Shown one piece after another: positions 24,534-34,534 of a DNA stretch of 64,000 nucleotides. Each line of letters starts with the position of its first letter. Position 1 is the first letter of the stretch. The position numbers were made by a program, and so were the translations under genes. This DNA is from Spirodela intermedia. Its lineage: Eukaryota > Streptophyta > Magnoliopsida > Alismatales > Araceae. The notes beneath the pieces were generated by a model. It had not been told where the DNA came from, ran no database searches, and saw only the letters and a list, made by a program, of their open reading frames with translations. The DNA lies in NCBI GenBank assembly GCA_902729315.2, contig LR746272.1, positions 6,325,827 through 6,389,826 on the forward strand, in the 5' to 3' direction.

Positions 24534-24875
24534 AAGAAGTGGGTTAGTGGTCGACAGCGACGGCATGAGAGAAACGGTCCGTCTTACCTCGTCTGATCGT
24601 GTTGCTTTTGCCGTCACTGTTGCGACCAAGACGAAGGATCGACCCAATCCTTGATTAGGATGGAGAGGTTGTTGGCCTTGCTGATAATGGGCGAACCACT
24701 GCGATAGCAGAGGCGCCTCCAAGCAACCCACCCGGCTTCAAAGACGTTACCTTTCCTCCAGCCGATTTCCGCCTCCCCCCTGTCTCGTCTGCCACCATCA
24801 TGTCTCGTGTACCCTAATCCTCCCCCTCAATGGTGGCGCGCGAACCATCTGAATTTTGGTGTCTTTCTCTGCGTG

Positions 24876-24895
24876 CCCCCCCCCCCCCCCCCCCC
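24876..24895. repeat. Homopolymer of 20 C
   Basis: Twenty consecutive C just past the exon C donor (in the presumed intron). On the minus strand this is a G20 run, which could form a G-quadruplex in nascent RNA. The length may be unreliable in sequencing. Confidence 0.9.
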
Positions 24896-24961
24896 AGGGA
24901 GATAACCCGGGCAATCCGAATCTATGGATCCGTGAAAACGAGATGAGATCTGGAAGCATAC

Positions 24962-25943
24962 CTGATGCAGATGTACAAGTTCCACCCTCTCTGTTGCAGA
25001 GGCAGGCGAACGCGAAAGCTGTGATAGTCCTGTTGCGAACGTACCCGCATGTCCAATTTTTCCCTTGGCACTCGCGGCACTTGGCCGCCTCCGATAAGTT
25101 CAGTGCCAGAGGAAAACCGGTTTGCACTATCCTCGTAAAATCTGTGGTCAGATTCCAACGTTGTTCGTCTGGTTTCTTCACCGGCGACACCACACTTGCA
25201 TTGCAAACACCCCAAACACCCCAAATTGCGTTCCACGGAGTTTCGGATATGTTCCACTGGAGGCCGTAGGAATTGTCGCCAAGGCAGGTGAGGGGATAAA
25301 GAGTTTCGTACCAGGGGAAGATGGGTTTCTCGGAGCAGTTGAAGAAGAAGAAGATGTAACTGACGTCTCGAGCAACCAGCGGGATGTTGGGACTCAAGGT
25401 CAGATTATGCCTAGCCCGGGGGCAGTCATCACCCAGCAGGTCCAAGTCCTTGAGGGTGATGGTGCCCTCCTCGTAATCAACGGCGGCGACCTGGTAGATG
25501 TCTCCACCCAGGTGGAGCAACGGTTTGTTGTCCTGGCAGCGGATCCCCAAATCGGGATGCCCACAGATGGTCTCATTTGTGGAGGCGTTGGATATGGCGG
25601 TGCTGTCGTTGTACCATAGAGGGTACTTGATCTCCACGCCGTCGCCGCAGTCATGGGGGAGGCAGCTCCCGCTGCCGACGTCTGCTCCGGAAGACGATTG
25701 GGAGAGGAGGAAGAAGAAGATGGGGAAGGCCCAGGAGGAGGAAGAGGAGCGCGGAGGATGAAGACGGGCACCGGACATTGTTGCTTCTCCAGCTTGCTGG
25801 GCCGCGGCCAAACAGTTTAGGGATGGGGAGGAGGAAGAAGAGGAGGCCGCGAGAAAGGGAAGGAAGGTGAGGGAGTCTTCTTCTCGGTCGGTCCCATGGT
25901 TTCTGTTCTCCTTCGGCGGCGGGGCAGCTAAGAGAAGATCCAC
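24962..25943 (-). CDS. Ectodomain exon C of the LRK10L locus (no kinase of its own)
   Basis: Open from ATG 25943 to a phase-1 donor GCATCAG|gtatgc at 24962/24961: 327 codons plus one base. The ATG at 25778 (MSGARLHPP, then the hydrophobic segment WAFPIFFFLL) is the more likely start because it places the signal peptide at the N-terminus. The GUB_WAK_bind domain opens CLPHDCGDGVEIKYPLWY; the middle has several N-x-S/T sites; the WAK_assoc domain is CRECQGKNWTCGYV ending FACLC. Splicing to 20882 is in frame and gives 690 residues from the inner ATG. Downstream DNA up to exon B lacks transmembrane or kinase coding sequence. Confidence 0.8.
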
Positions 25944-26577
25944 CCCACCCAGAGAGGCTCGCGTGGTCTTTCACGCCATGCGTTGACGAAACCGCCAGGG
26001 CAGGATTCCTGTGGGCGGAAAAGTATTCGGCAAATGGGTACTACGTGGAGGCCAGCAGAGCGTGGTGCCACCTTCTAGATTTTCTCTTCCGCTGACGACT
26101 GATGGCGTTGACCAGCAGGTCAACGGTGAGCTGCCATGCCGGAGGGGACTAAACAGTTCATGGGCCGGCCCAAAGATTCGATTTTGATCGGACACTGGCC
26201 AGGAGGAGGAGCCCCGACGGACAAAACGGACACAGTCCTAGGCAAATCTCCTCCCGATGGGCCACACGCACAGCCCGTATGGACCTTTCCAAATCTGTGG
26301 CCCTTATGGACCAGAAACCTAGCATACGACCGAGCGGCCCAACGAATGAAGACCTCGCTGCCCGAAAAGCATGCCTATTTATGGGGCTACGAACCCATAA
26401 GAATCTAAGCATTCAGCCTTATTCTAGTGCTTGATTATATCTAGCTCGAACAGCTACTGCTGTACTTCCTATGAAAAATAAAAATCAGACCTTTCTTGGG
26501 CACTGTGGGTGCCCATAAAATCTTAAAACCTATGTAAATCCGTGGAGCGAGAAGAGATGGTGTGAGAGTTAGCGTAC
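25944..26577 (-). promoter_or_regulatory. DNA between ectodomain exons C and D, with a palindromic W-box pair
   Basis: At 26107-26124 two W-box cores face each other (TTGACC and GGTCAA) with a 4-bp spacer, about 330 bp upstream of the preferred exon C start. The region is otherwise unremarkable and has no kinase sequence. Confidence 0.45.
26107..26124. promoter_or_regulatory. Perfect inverted repeat of two W-box cores
   Basis: The sequence gttgaccagcaggtcaac is a perfect 7-bp inverted repeat around agca. Each arm contains TTGACC, the WRKY-binding W-box. Function is inferred from the known binding preference of WRKY factors. Confidence 0.5.
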
Positions 26578-27328
26578 CTTTCTTGGATCCGCAAGCCGGG
26601 TTCTTTCCCTCGCCGGTGGAGCAGCTACAATGATACTGCTGGGCTGTCCGGTTGTACAGGCATTTCTCATTTTCCTTCTCGCAGTGGCTGCAGTTCTTGT
26701 CGAGATCGGGGGCTGATCTCCACACGACCTGGAGACCCTCCTCCACGCAAAAGTTCATGTAGTCTGACACCGACGGAGCTACGCTGTGGTGTCTGGTGTC
26801 TCCTTTCAGACCCGGCATCTCCTCGCCGATGCCGCTGTTGCCGTCTTGACATGGTTTCATGGATTCGAACCTCTCCTCGCCTCTCTCAAGGCAGGAGATG
26901 TTACAAAGAGCGGAGACGGAGAAACACTCGACCTGAAACTTAGGGAAATCGTTGGCCTCAGTGGATCTTGAGCTCTGGCCGCCGTGATCACTTTGGCGGA
27001 GGGCCTTGAGGGTGATGATGGTGGCCTTTTCGTAGCTGACGTTGGCGACCATGTACTTGTGTCTTCCCAGTTGGAGGACTGGGTACCCGTCCGTGTGTTC
27101 GACATGTAAACAATAATACCCACAGACAATGTCCTCCACTGAATTTTCTTGGATCCACAGAGGGTACCTGATTTGTAAGCCGTCTCCGAAGTCGTAGATT
27201 TTGCACTGCTGGATCTCGGTGTGTCTCACAGAAAGACCTCGAGAAGGGAGGGGTAGAGAGTGGGCTAGGAGGAAGAGGAGGTAGAAGACGTAGCAGCCGC
27301 AAGGCGGACTTGGAGGACGACCTGTCAT
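26578..27328 (-). CDS. Ectodomain exon D of the LRK10L locus (no kinase of its own)
   Basis: Open from ATG 27328 to a phase-1 donor AAGAAAG|gtacgc at 26578/26577: 250 codons plus one base. Signal peptide YVFYLLFLLAHSLPLP, then a degenerate GUB_WAK_bind start, CKIYDFGDGLQIRYPLW, in which the usual second Cys (xCG) is Phe. The C-terminal WAK_assoc domain is intact (CSHCEKENEKCLYNRT, ending YHCSC). It is the most 5' of four ectodomain exons. Joining to the shared exon at 20882 is in frame and gives 668 residues. It could instead be a lone receptor-like protein; no stop or frameshift interrupts it. Confidence 0.78.
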
Positions 27329-30300
27329 GGCTGCTCCGCGTGGGTTGCCGCGGAAGGGAGGGCGAGCGGATCAGGAAGGAAGAGATGGGGTTTCTACGTA
27401 GGCTTTGTAGTCCAGTTCCCTCTTGAGGAGTGAGGTAAGTCGTCGGAGAGAGATCTTCCGCGTAGCGACGGCCGACGACCGACGACCGACGGCCGACGAC
27501 TCCTGGAAGCACTCGCGGCGTGTCTCTATCTAAGATGGACGTGTTCTACACTGCCGTCCTTCGACGGAGGCCATTGAAACCTTGGGCTCGCAGAGCAAAT
27601 TTATGACCATAGACTTGGTGCTCATCGTCTTCTTTCGGCTTCATCGATTTCACCACAGTCGTATGGGAGAGATTCTCTGGCCTCGCCAAAATGGTGAGTG
27701 AGGATCACGGGATCAAAAGGATTCAAATCATCGTTTACCTCGTAGCATCGTCGTGCGACATGCTGGACCTTCAGAACCAGTGACGTCACAGAAAGGCCAC
27801 CACGCCGTGTGCTCATCTTCTTGTTGGTTAAACGAGACACAGATGATGCAAGCGCCGCGAATGTAGAGACCAAGCTCGACTTTATCGGTCCAACACCCTG
27901 CAATTAATTTCGTCTGCAATTAACCAGGGAAGGAGGTCTTTCCTCTCCCTTATCCCCGGAGAAGAAGGTGGCCATTGCAGACTCTCAGACCTGCTTCAGA
28001 GCCCCTCGCTTCGTCAAACGGGCAGTCCCCATTGCGTCTAATCCAGGAGGACTAGCCTTAAGAAATGCGGCGCGCCCTCCTCATCTCTTGCACTACTTGC
28101 CCTCTACATCAAGAGATGTCCTCCGCAGCCTGGTGAAACCCAACAAGTCCACCCACCCTTGAAAAAGTAGCGTCTCAGTCCCAATCGATAGGTCTGGCGT
28201 GGCGTGCAGCAAGTCGCCAGACTTGCTTCGTCCGTCGCCATGATTCCGTCCGCGTATGTTGGACACATAAGAGGAAGTCTCCGCGTCGCTTTAACTCGGT
28301 GAAACTTCCAAGAATATGACCAAGAGGTTTCCTCTGGGCAGTCCGAGAGTGAGGCCACCGAGTCCACCATGCTATCCGAAAAAGACGACGTATGAGAGGG
28401 GGAGACAGGGAGTCCTCTAACGCTCGGCATTGAATCTTCTCTTTGGAAACCAGTTTTAATTGACTGAGTCTTGTCATGGTGACTGATAACATGATAAATG
28501 CGCCCACAATTCTATGCATTTGATATGAGTTTAACCATCTACATTCTGAATTTATCATGATATCAATTAAATTATGTGAATATTTCTGAACTTTATTTGA
28601 ATATCATTTCATGTATATTATGTATGTTTTTGATTTACTATGCTTGACTTCTATGAAGTCGAGTAATTTTATTATTAATAAATATTCTCAGGTTCCATGT
28701 GTACAGAAATTTACAAGAACTAAATGGAATAACTACCAGTGACCTGGAGCTCTCCATGGGATCTTAAAACTTATTCGTTGGGTCAGAATGGATCAGTTCT
28801 GGTTTTGGGCTTCAAAGGATCAGTTAGAGGGATGTGGGCCACGTTTTGTCGTCATCCACTAACCCTTGTAATTTTCCTCTTAAAGAGGAGCACGAAATTC
28901 AGGTCATGGGAGCTCTCAACCAATCAGGAAAAAAAAAAAGAGGAAGAAATGGCATGGAGAAAAGTCGATAAATGATAGGAGGGCATTTTAGTGATTATAC
29001 CCCCTGTATAAATAAATACTCTCTTCCTCTCTCTTTCCCGCCTTATTCTGGAGGTGTTCTAGCAGTGGCTAGCTAGCAGGACAAGGCATCTTCCAGGATC
29101 CGGGGTATCCACCCTGATAGATGTAAGTCGTTTTGAAGCGTGCACTCTTGTTCTTCCCCTTCTTGCAGTGAAAAACGCCTGATCCTGGCGGAATATAAGG
29201 ATCAGAGAGGAGGAAAAAATCCTGAGGGCTCAAAGGACGAACATCAGCACCAATCTTCTCTCTATACCTCTGAACCCTCCAGCTTTTTCCGCCGTTTCCC
29301 ATTGCTCTGTCTTCCGTTCCGCCCCCTCCAACCGCTCCACGTTTCCCTCTGTTTTCGCCCATCGTTCCTTCTCTCTTCGTCTTCTCCCGCAGCCTCCTCT
29401 CTCCGCCTTCTCCCGCAGCCTCCTTCTCTCTCCGCCTTCTCCCGCAGCCTCCTTCTCTCTCTGCCTTCTCCCGCAGCCTCCTTCTCTCTCCGCCCTCTCC
29501 CGCAGCCTCCGTCTCTTTCCGCCATCTCCCCTCGCTCCATCTGCCGCCACCTACCGCCAGCCGCGATGCGCTCGCTCCCGTCGCTCCTGCAGCCTCCGTC
29601 TCTTGGCAAGTAGACTTAAGCTAATAAAAATCATACCACTATAAATCTTAATGTACTACACATGTTAATACTTTGTGTTGACGAGCTAGTTTGTGTTAAT
29701 TCAAAAATGTTCGTGTCAACCCAATCAAATGATGTGGACCCACTAAAAAAATATCATCACTCAAGAAAAATATACTAAAGAATTACTTAAGAAATTCAAA
29801 ATGGATTGATTGAAGTCCAAAAGCATACCCGTAGGATTAAACTAATAAATTTAATGTATTGTAGAGGTATGATTTGTGCTACATTATATTTAAATGTTTG
29901 ATGACACAATAAATTTTGTACTATTTGTATGTGTTTGATTTCAAGGCTACCATAAGGAAACCACATATAAGTGTTATAAAATGCATGTAAGTCATTACAA
30001 GTACCTTGGTGAACTCCCTCGCAGCAGGTTCTTGGTGAGTTCCGCAGGTGACGTTGAAGGGTGCTCGACGTTGACTGAGCAACGGTCGAGGCCAGTCTCG
30101 GGCGAGAAAAAGGCCAGAAACCTAGAGCCACCGGTGCCTAGCACCAAAGAGGGGGCTACACTCCATTAAATCGGGCCTCTAAAGGAGATGAAGAGAGATA
30201 TTTTAGCAAAGAGGTGAATTTGGGTCTTTCTAGGGTTTTGTTAGGGTTTACTATAAGACAGATATTGGGGCATATTGAGCTGTTTTGAACCCAATACTAT

Positions 30301-33246
30301 TAATGGGCTGGATGTTGGGCGAGTGAGTTTGGGTCATCGAGGTGTTGATTCAAGCATCAGTGCTTGACAGAGACGGCGGCATCCACAAGTGAGGATGGTG
30401 GTAGCACAGGTGGCAGCCGTTCTTCAGGAGAATCGGGTGAAGATGCGAAGGAGTGATGATTTTGATTGTTGGGATGTGCAGTCTGAAGGTAGTAGGGATG
30501 GTGAGTGAGAACTAAACGGGTATGTATATTCATTTGATCTGATTGAATCTTTTGTCGCCAGAACTGCATTTGTGTAGTTTGGAACGTAGGGTACTTTGAT
30601 GTCTTCTAGTTGAGATTTGGATCATCATCAAAAGAAATGAAAACACGTAGCATTGTGTTAGGATTTTGGAGTCTTATGCATGGTACTAGAGTACATATAA
30701 TGGAACAGTTTGTCTCCTTGTAGCGCTTTAGCTCACTGGCTATTCAATGGAGAGGAAGGGTGAACAACGAGGTAAAAATGATATTGGTATTTCAATCCAA
30801 GGTTAAGTGATGCTCAATTGTTTTTTGAGGCTTTGATGAAGACTCGAGAATGATTTTTAGCTAGTGGAATCAATTTTTGATAGGATTTTAAGAGTGGATT
30901 AGGGTTTAACAGAGGTATGAGAGAAGGGATTGTTAGCATTTTTTATAGGAATAATGTTTAAATGGCTTTCATAGAGGTGAAATTTGAAGTGGGTTGTTTA
31001 CTATAAAATTGAAATTTGATTTTGACAGTCACTTAGTGCCGATCAGTGATCTGTATGTATGAATGAGGGCAATATGTGTCAAACATTGTTGTGGCTTATG
31101 TGCCTGCCTTTTGTGAGTTGATATAATCTTAGGCTTACTTGAGAATGGGTTGACTCATCTTGTAGTGAGTGAGTTGGCTAACTCATTTAGTTCATATTTT
31201 TTGTTCACACGCTTCGTTTTTGAATGAATGATATAATTTTTAGCTAAATTTATCACATTAGCATTGTCAATGAATTTTGTAAATACTATAACTCCATAAT
31301 CCTATCAACTTAATTAAAATAATTTAGGCACAATAGTTACCAATTAAGACATTAAACTTAAGTTTAGGATATAGAAACTAAATTTTGCTGCTTAGAAAAG
31401 AAAGAGATCAGTGATCCTTTTTACGAATAATCATGATCCAATTGTGATTTTTCTACCAGTTCAATGTCTAGTGAAGTGTGAATTTAATTATCCAATCAAA
31501 TTCAAGTTGTAATATTTGTGATACCATATTTCAAGTTGCATGACCTCAAGAAGTACGTACATAAGAGGGAGAAGATCCCAACGGGATCGCTCTTCTCGTA
31601 TTACCGGCTTCCAGCTCTCTATCAGTCTACAGCCGACTTGTCTCCTGTTGCCGTCGCACCACAGCCTCCTCAGCTCCCTATGAGCACTGCCCTTCTCACT
31701 CCGGAGCTTCCCCTCTCCTGCATATGAGACCCTCTCCGCAGTCTCCGTCTTCTTCTTCAGTTCTCTTGTCTTGCGGAGGGCGAAATTCTCCCCTTTTATA
31801 GAGGGAGAGGCCTGGAGAACCTTCTCCGTTTAGATCTTCCTCCTTTCGACACCTTCCTATGCAGACGCTTTCCTCTGTCTGCCCTGGATCTCTCCATGTG
31901 TTCGTGAGGTTCTGGGAGTGTCACAGTGCTCCTGAGGCTGTTGAGGACAGAACGGGCCTTCAGCCGGTGCCTGAATGGTATCCTTCGCCCCGAACGAGTC
32001 ATTGACGGTATTACGAAAGGATTGAGAAGAAGAATACGCGACAAAACGAGCGAGAGAGAGAGAGAGAGAGAGAGACGCACTGAATGCCGTTCAGTCGGCG
32101 GCGCGAAGGAGACCTCATGTGAAGTGAGGGCTTCCCTGCCACGGGGTCAAGATCGAACTCGCCTCTGCTCTTACCCCCGGGCGGGCTTGGTCACCCCCGA
32201 TGGCACGAAGCAGTCTCCACATTTGCGGAGTCCTTTTCTTCACCAATAGACACGCATTATCTCTCTCTCTCTCTCATAAAATAACCGCAGGAGGAGGAAA
32301 AGGGCGCCACGCCCGCGTTTCTCCGTTCCATACGGGAGACCGTGCTTCGAGGGCTTTGAGCTCCAACCATCGCGCAGACTACCACACCCCCCGTCATTCC
32401 CGTCTTTGACCGGCCGTCGAAAAGGCTTAGCCGTCTTGTTCTGCATGTCTTCAATCTAGTCTGATCGAGTTATTACGGGTCAGCGTACCCCTGCCCGAGC
32501 CTACGCCATCCCTTGGAGATTACTGCGTCTTCCATCTTATGATTATCTTGGTTTTATCTTAGGGTTATTGACGAGCTTTCATCTCCGTCTCTAAGCTAGC
32601 CCGATATACTGCTTCCTAGGTCCCTATAATTAAGTCTAACACATTTTACTATATCAAGGGCGCTCATAAATGTAAATCTTCCATTGATCTACTTCACATT
32701 TGAGTGTGGAACAGCGGTGATCGTTATTTCTTTTGACTATGATTTTAACCATTTTCAATGGCGTTCGTCAAGAGATTTGGTTGATGCTTTATATAAGATG
32801 TATGTTGACTTTTCAGGCTGTAACGCAGGAGCGTAGTCGTGCGAGTCAACGGGATCGCTCGAGTCAGACCCACTTTAGGATACATTCATTGATATATTCT
32901 GACCACGCCACTGAAATTGCCCACTTTTCATTTTTCTGACTCCACCTACTATCCGGAGGCGTTGTCGAATCATCCACTGCTTCCTCCAATCTCAAGGAGA
33001 TGGTCCGTAGAATGTTAAGCCGTCTACGTTGACTTTTCCGATCTAGAGGAGGTACGTCGGTGGTCATGTATTTATTATTCTTCCTTGGTGTGCCTCGAGG
33101 CGGCTGACCGGGCAGGCCGCCCGGACTCAATGCATGTTACTTGAAAAGGGTTGGGGGCTGGATGCAAGTCAACGCTGCCTAATGTACAGTAGAATAAAGA
33201 AAGAAAGAGAGAGAAAGAACCTTCCGTCCTGGCCAGAGCCGACTGG
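27329..33246. other. Gene-poor 5.9-kb intergenic region
   Basis: I find no gene I can name. The first 1.2 kb is the presumed upstream region of exon D and holds unplaced open frames (for example 27622-27903 minus). A TATA-like tataaataaata at 29007-29018 precedes a C/T-rich stretch and a 29-bp tandem array (29381-29520). The stretch 29620-31520 is AT-rich; 31560-32500 is GC-rich with a (GA)n tract at about 32047-32073. Part may be old transposon DNA, but I recognise no terminal repeats or pol motifs. Confidence 0.45.
29381..29520. repeat. 29-bp C/T-rich tandem repeat, about 4.5 copies
   Basis: The word tctcccgcagcctcc recurs with copy starts at 29381, 29407, 29436, 29465 and 29494 (spacings 26, 29, 29, 29). 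Units are near-identical, with small changes (cgcc/tgcc). The array opens serine/proline-rich frames on the plus strand and arginine/glutamate/glycine-rich frames on the minus strand, which I regard as by-products. Confidence 0.9.
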
Positions 33247-34534
33247 TCAGCCGGAGAAGGTTACCCATTCCCCTCGTCTGTTTTCCTTCAGCTCCCGAAG
33301 AATGTTCTCCAGCGCCGTCTTCGCCTGCGATGGCAGTTGGCAGCCCACCATGAGTCTCCTCAGCTCCCCTTCATCTGTGTCCTTTCCGTCGTCGGCCAAT
33401 ATCCTACACCAGAAGCAAACACGGAATTCCCATCTTAGAACAGATAAATCTCCTTCTTAGAACAGATAAATCTCCTTCTTCTTCTTCATCATCATCATCA
33501 TCATCATCAGCCATTCATCTCTAAAATGGTGGCGATGCTCACCCGTTGAGCTTGCAGGCGAGGTGGGACTCGGCGAGCTGCTTTGTGCTCCGCAGGCCGA
33601 GGGACTCGCAGAGGGGTAAATAATTCTTCTGCAAGTAGTATTTCTGGTGGTGGCTCTCGGCGAGGTAGAATTCCGAGGAGCCGCAAAGAAGGATCTTCGT
33701 AACGATCCTCCTGTTGAGCTTCAACTGCCACCGGACCTTCGACTCCTGCGCCCACTTCCTCTCCTCCTCGCTCCGGTAGAATATAGCCGACCGGAAGTGC
33801 GTACCCGCGCCAAATCTCTGCAACGCGAATTAGGGTTTAGACCTGCTAAAAGACGCTGGTGGTTTGCCCAACTCAAACCAGGTGAAGCTGTTTAGGAGAT
33901 CATACGAGATAATCCTTGTTGGTGGAATCATGGCTTTCCCAGAAGACTCTGCAGAGGAGACCGTACGAGACCCTCCGCTTGTCGTAGACCACCTTCACAG
34001 CCTCCGTGTGCCCCGTGTGCCCCTCTGAGATCTAATATCCCCACACAAAAGATGAGTGAAATGATCTCCGGAATTTCTCAAGGAACGCGGGGAGAAGAAC
34101 GTTCCCACCTCTCTGTAATTAGGGTTCTTCAGAGACCCTCCGTAGTATCCGACTGCCGTCCTTACGACCCCGTCTAGGCGGCCGTACGCCGCCTCCAGTC
34201 CCCAGAAGCTGTCTGCGCGTCAAATACGATCCGATCAGATGATGGATGCAAGGAGGAAGGGACGAGGGGAAGGACGAAGTCGCTGGCTACCTGCTGCAAA
34301 AATGGCTTCTCCGAGGAACTCCAACGGCGGAGAAGCGACAGAATCGGCGCCGCCGCCTGATGAAGGCCATTTGGCCGCCAAGAGGCGACAATTATCGTCG
34401 GAATCCTCTACTCTGAGCTTGGGCAAAAGCTTATACATCGGGGCGCCTCTCCTTCTCCGTGAGCTTTTGCAGACTTCCGCAAGGGTAAGGAAACTTGAGA
34501 GTTGGAATCGAAACTGGCCCTTCTTACGAATCAC
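33247..34534 (-). CDS. Peptide methionine sulfoxide reductase A-like protein lacking the catalytic cysteine (MSRA5-like), complete
   Basis: Exons in transcription order: 34534-34291 (or from ATG 34438), 34212-34109, 34031-33906, 33817-33543, 33403-33247. Phases close, giving 301 residues, or 269 from the inner ATG; MSRA5-type proteins are about 250. The core is a full MsrA fold: [63 protein letters not shown] and [10 protein letters not shown]. The MsrA active site is normally GCFWG; here it reads DSFWG, across an exon junction (G|AC AGC TTC TGG), so Cys is Ser. Arabidopsis MSRA5 also carries Ser there as I recall, so this is likely its orthologue group. Methionine sulfoxide reduction is therefore doubtful unless another Cys substitutes. 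A C-terminal extension ([19 protein letters not shown]) follows the fold. No clear signal peptide. Confidence 0.85.
33486..33509. repeat. (TCA)n microsatellite in an MsrA-like intron
   Basis: Eight tca triplets within the short intron 33404-33542, next to a (CTT)n stretch. Non-coding. Confidence 0.9.

Larger units (their letters stand above)
23953..24961 (-). promoter_or_regulatory. DNA between ectodomain exons B and C: candidate exon B promoter
   Basis: Contains a minus-strand W-box core TTGACC (plus ggtcaa, 24258-24263) inside a TGACC-A-GGTCA inverted pair at 24252-24262, a (TC)n tract (24502-24532) and a 20-base C run (24876-24895). No kinase or transmembrane coding sequence is found, so exon C has no constant region of its own here. 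Confidence 0.4.

Noticed and set aside
26862-26880. tRNA-like B-box (ggttcgaatcc on the minus strand)
   Set aside because: It lies inside the coding frame of ectodomain exon D (ERFESMKP), and there is no A-box or cloverleaf around it.
27622-27903. 93-codon minus-strand frame upstream of exon D
   Set aside because: No signal peptide, no cysteine pattern of the ectodomain family and no motif I recognise; not called a gene.
29140-29613. Ser/Pro-rich plus-strand frame of 157 codons
   Set aside because: Largely created by the 29-bp C/T-rich tandem repeat; no family match.
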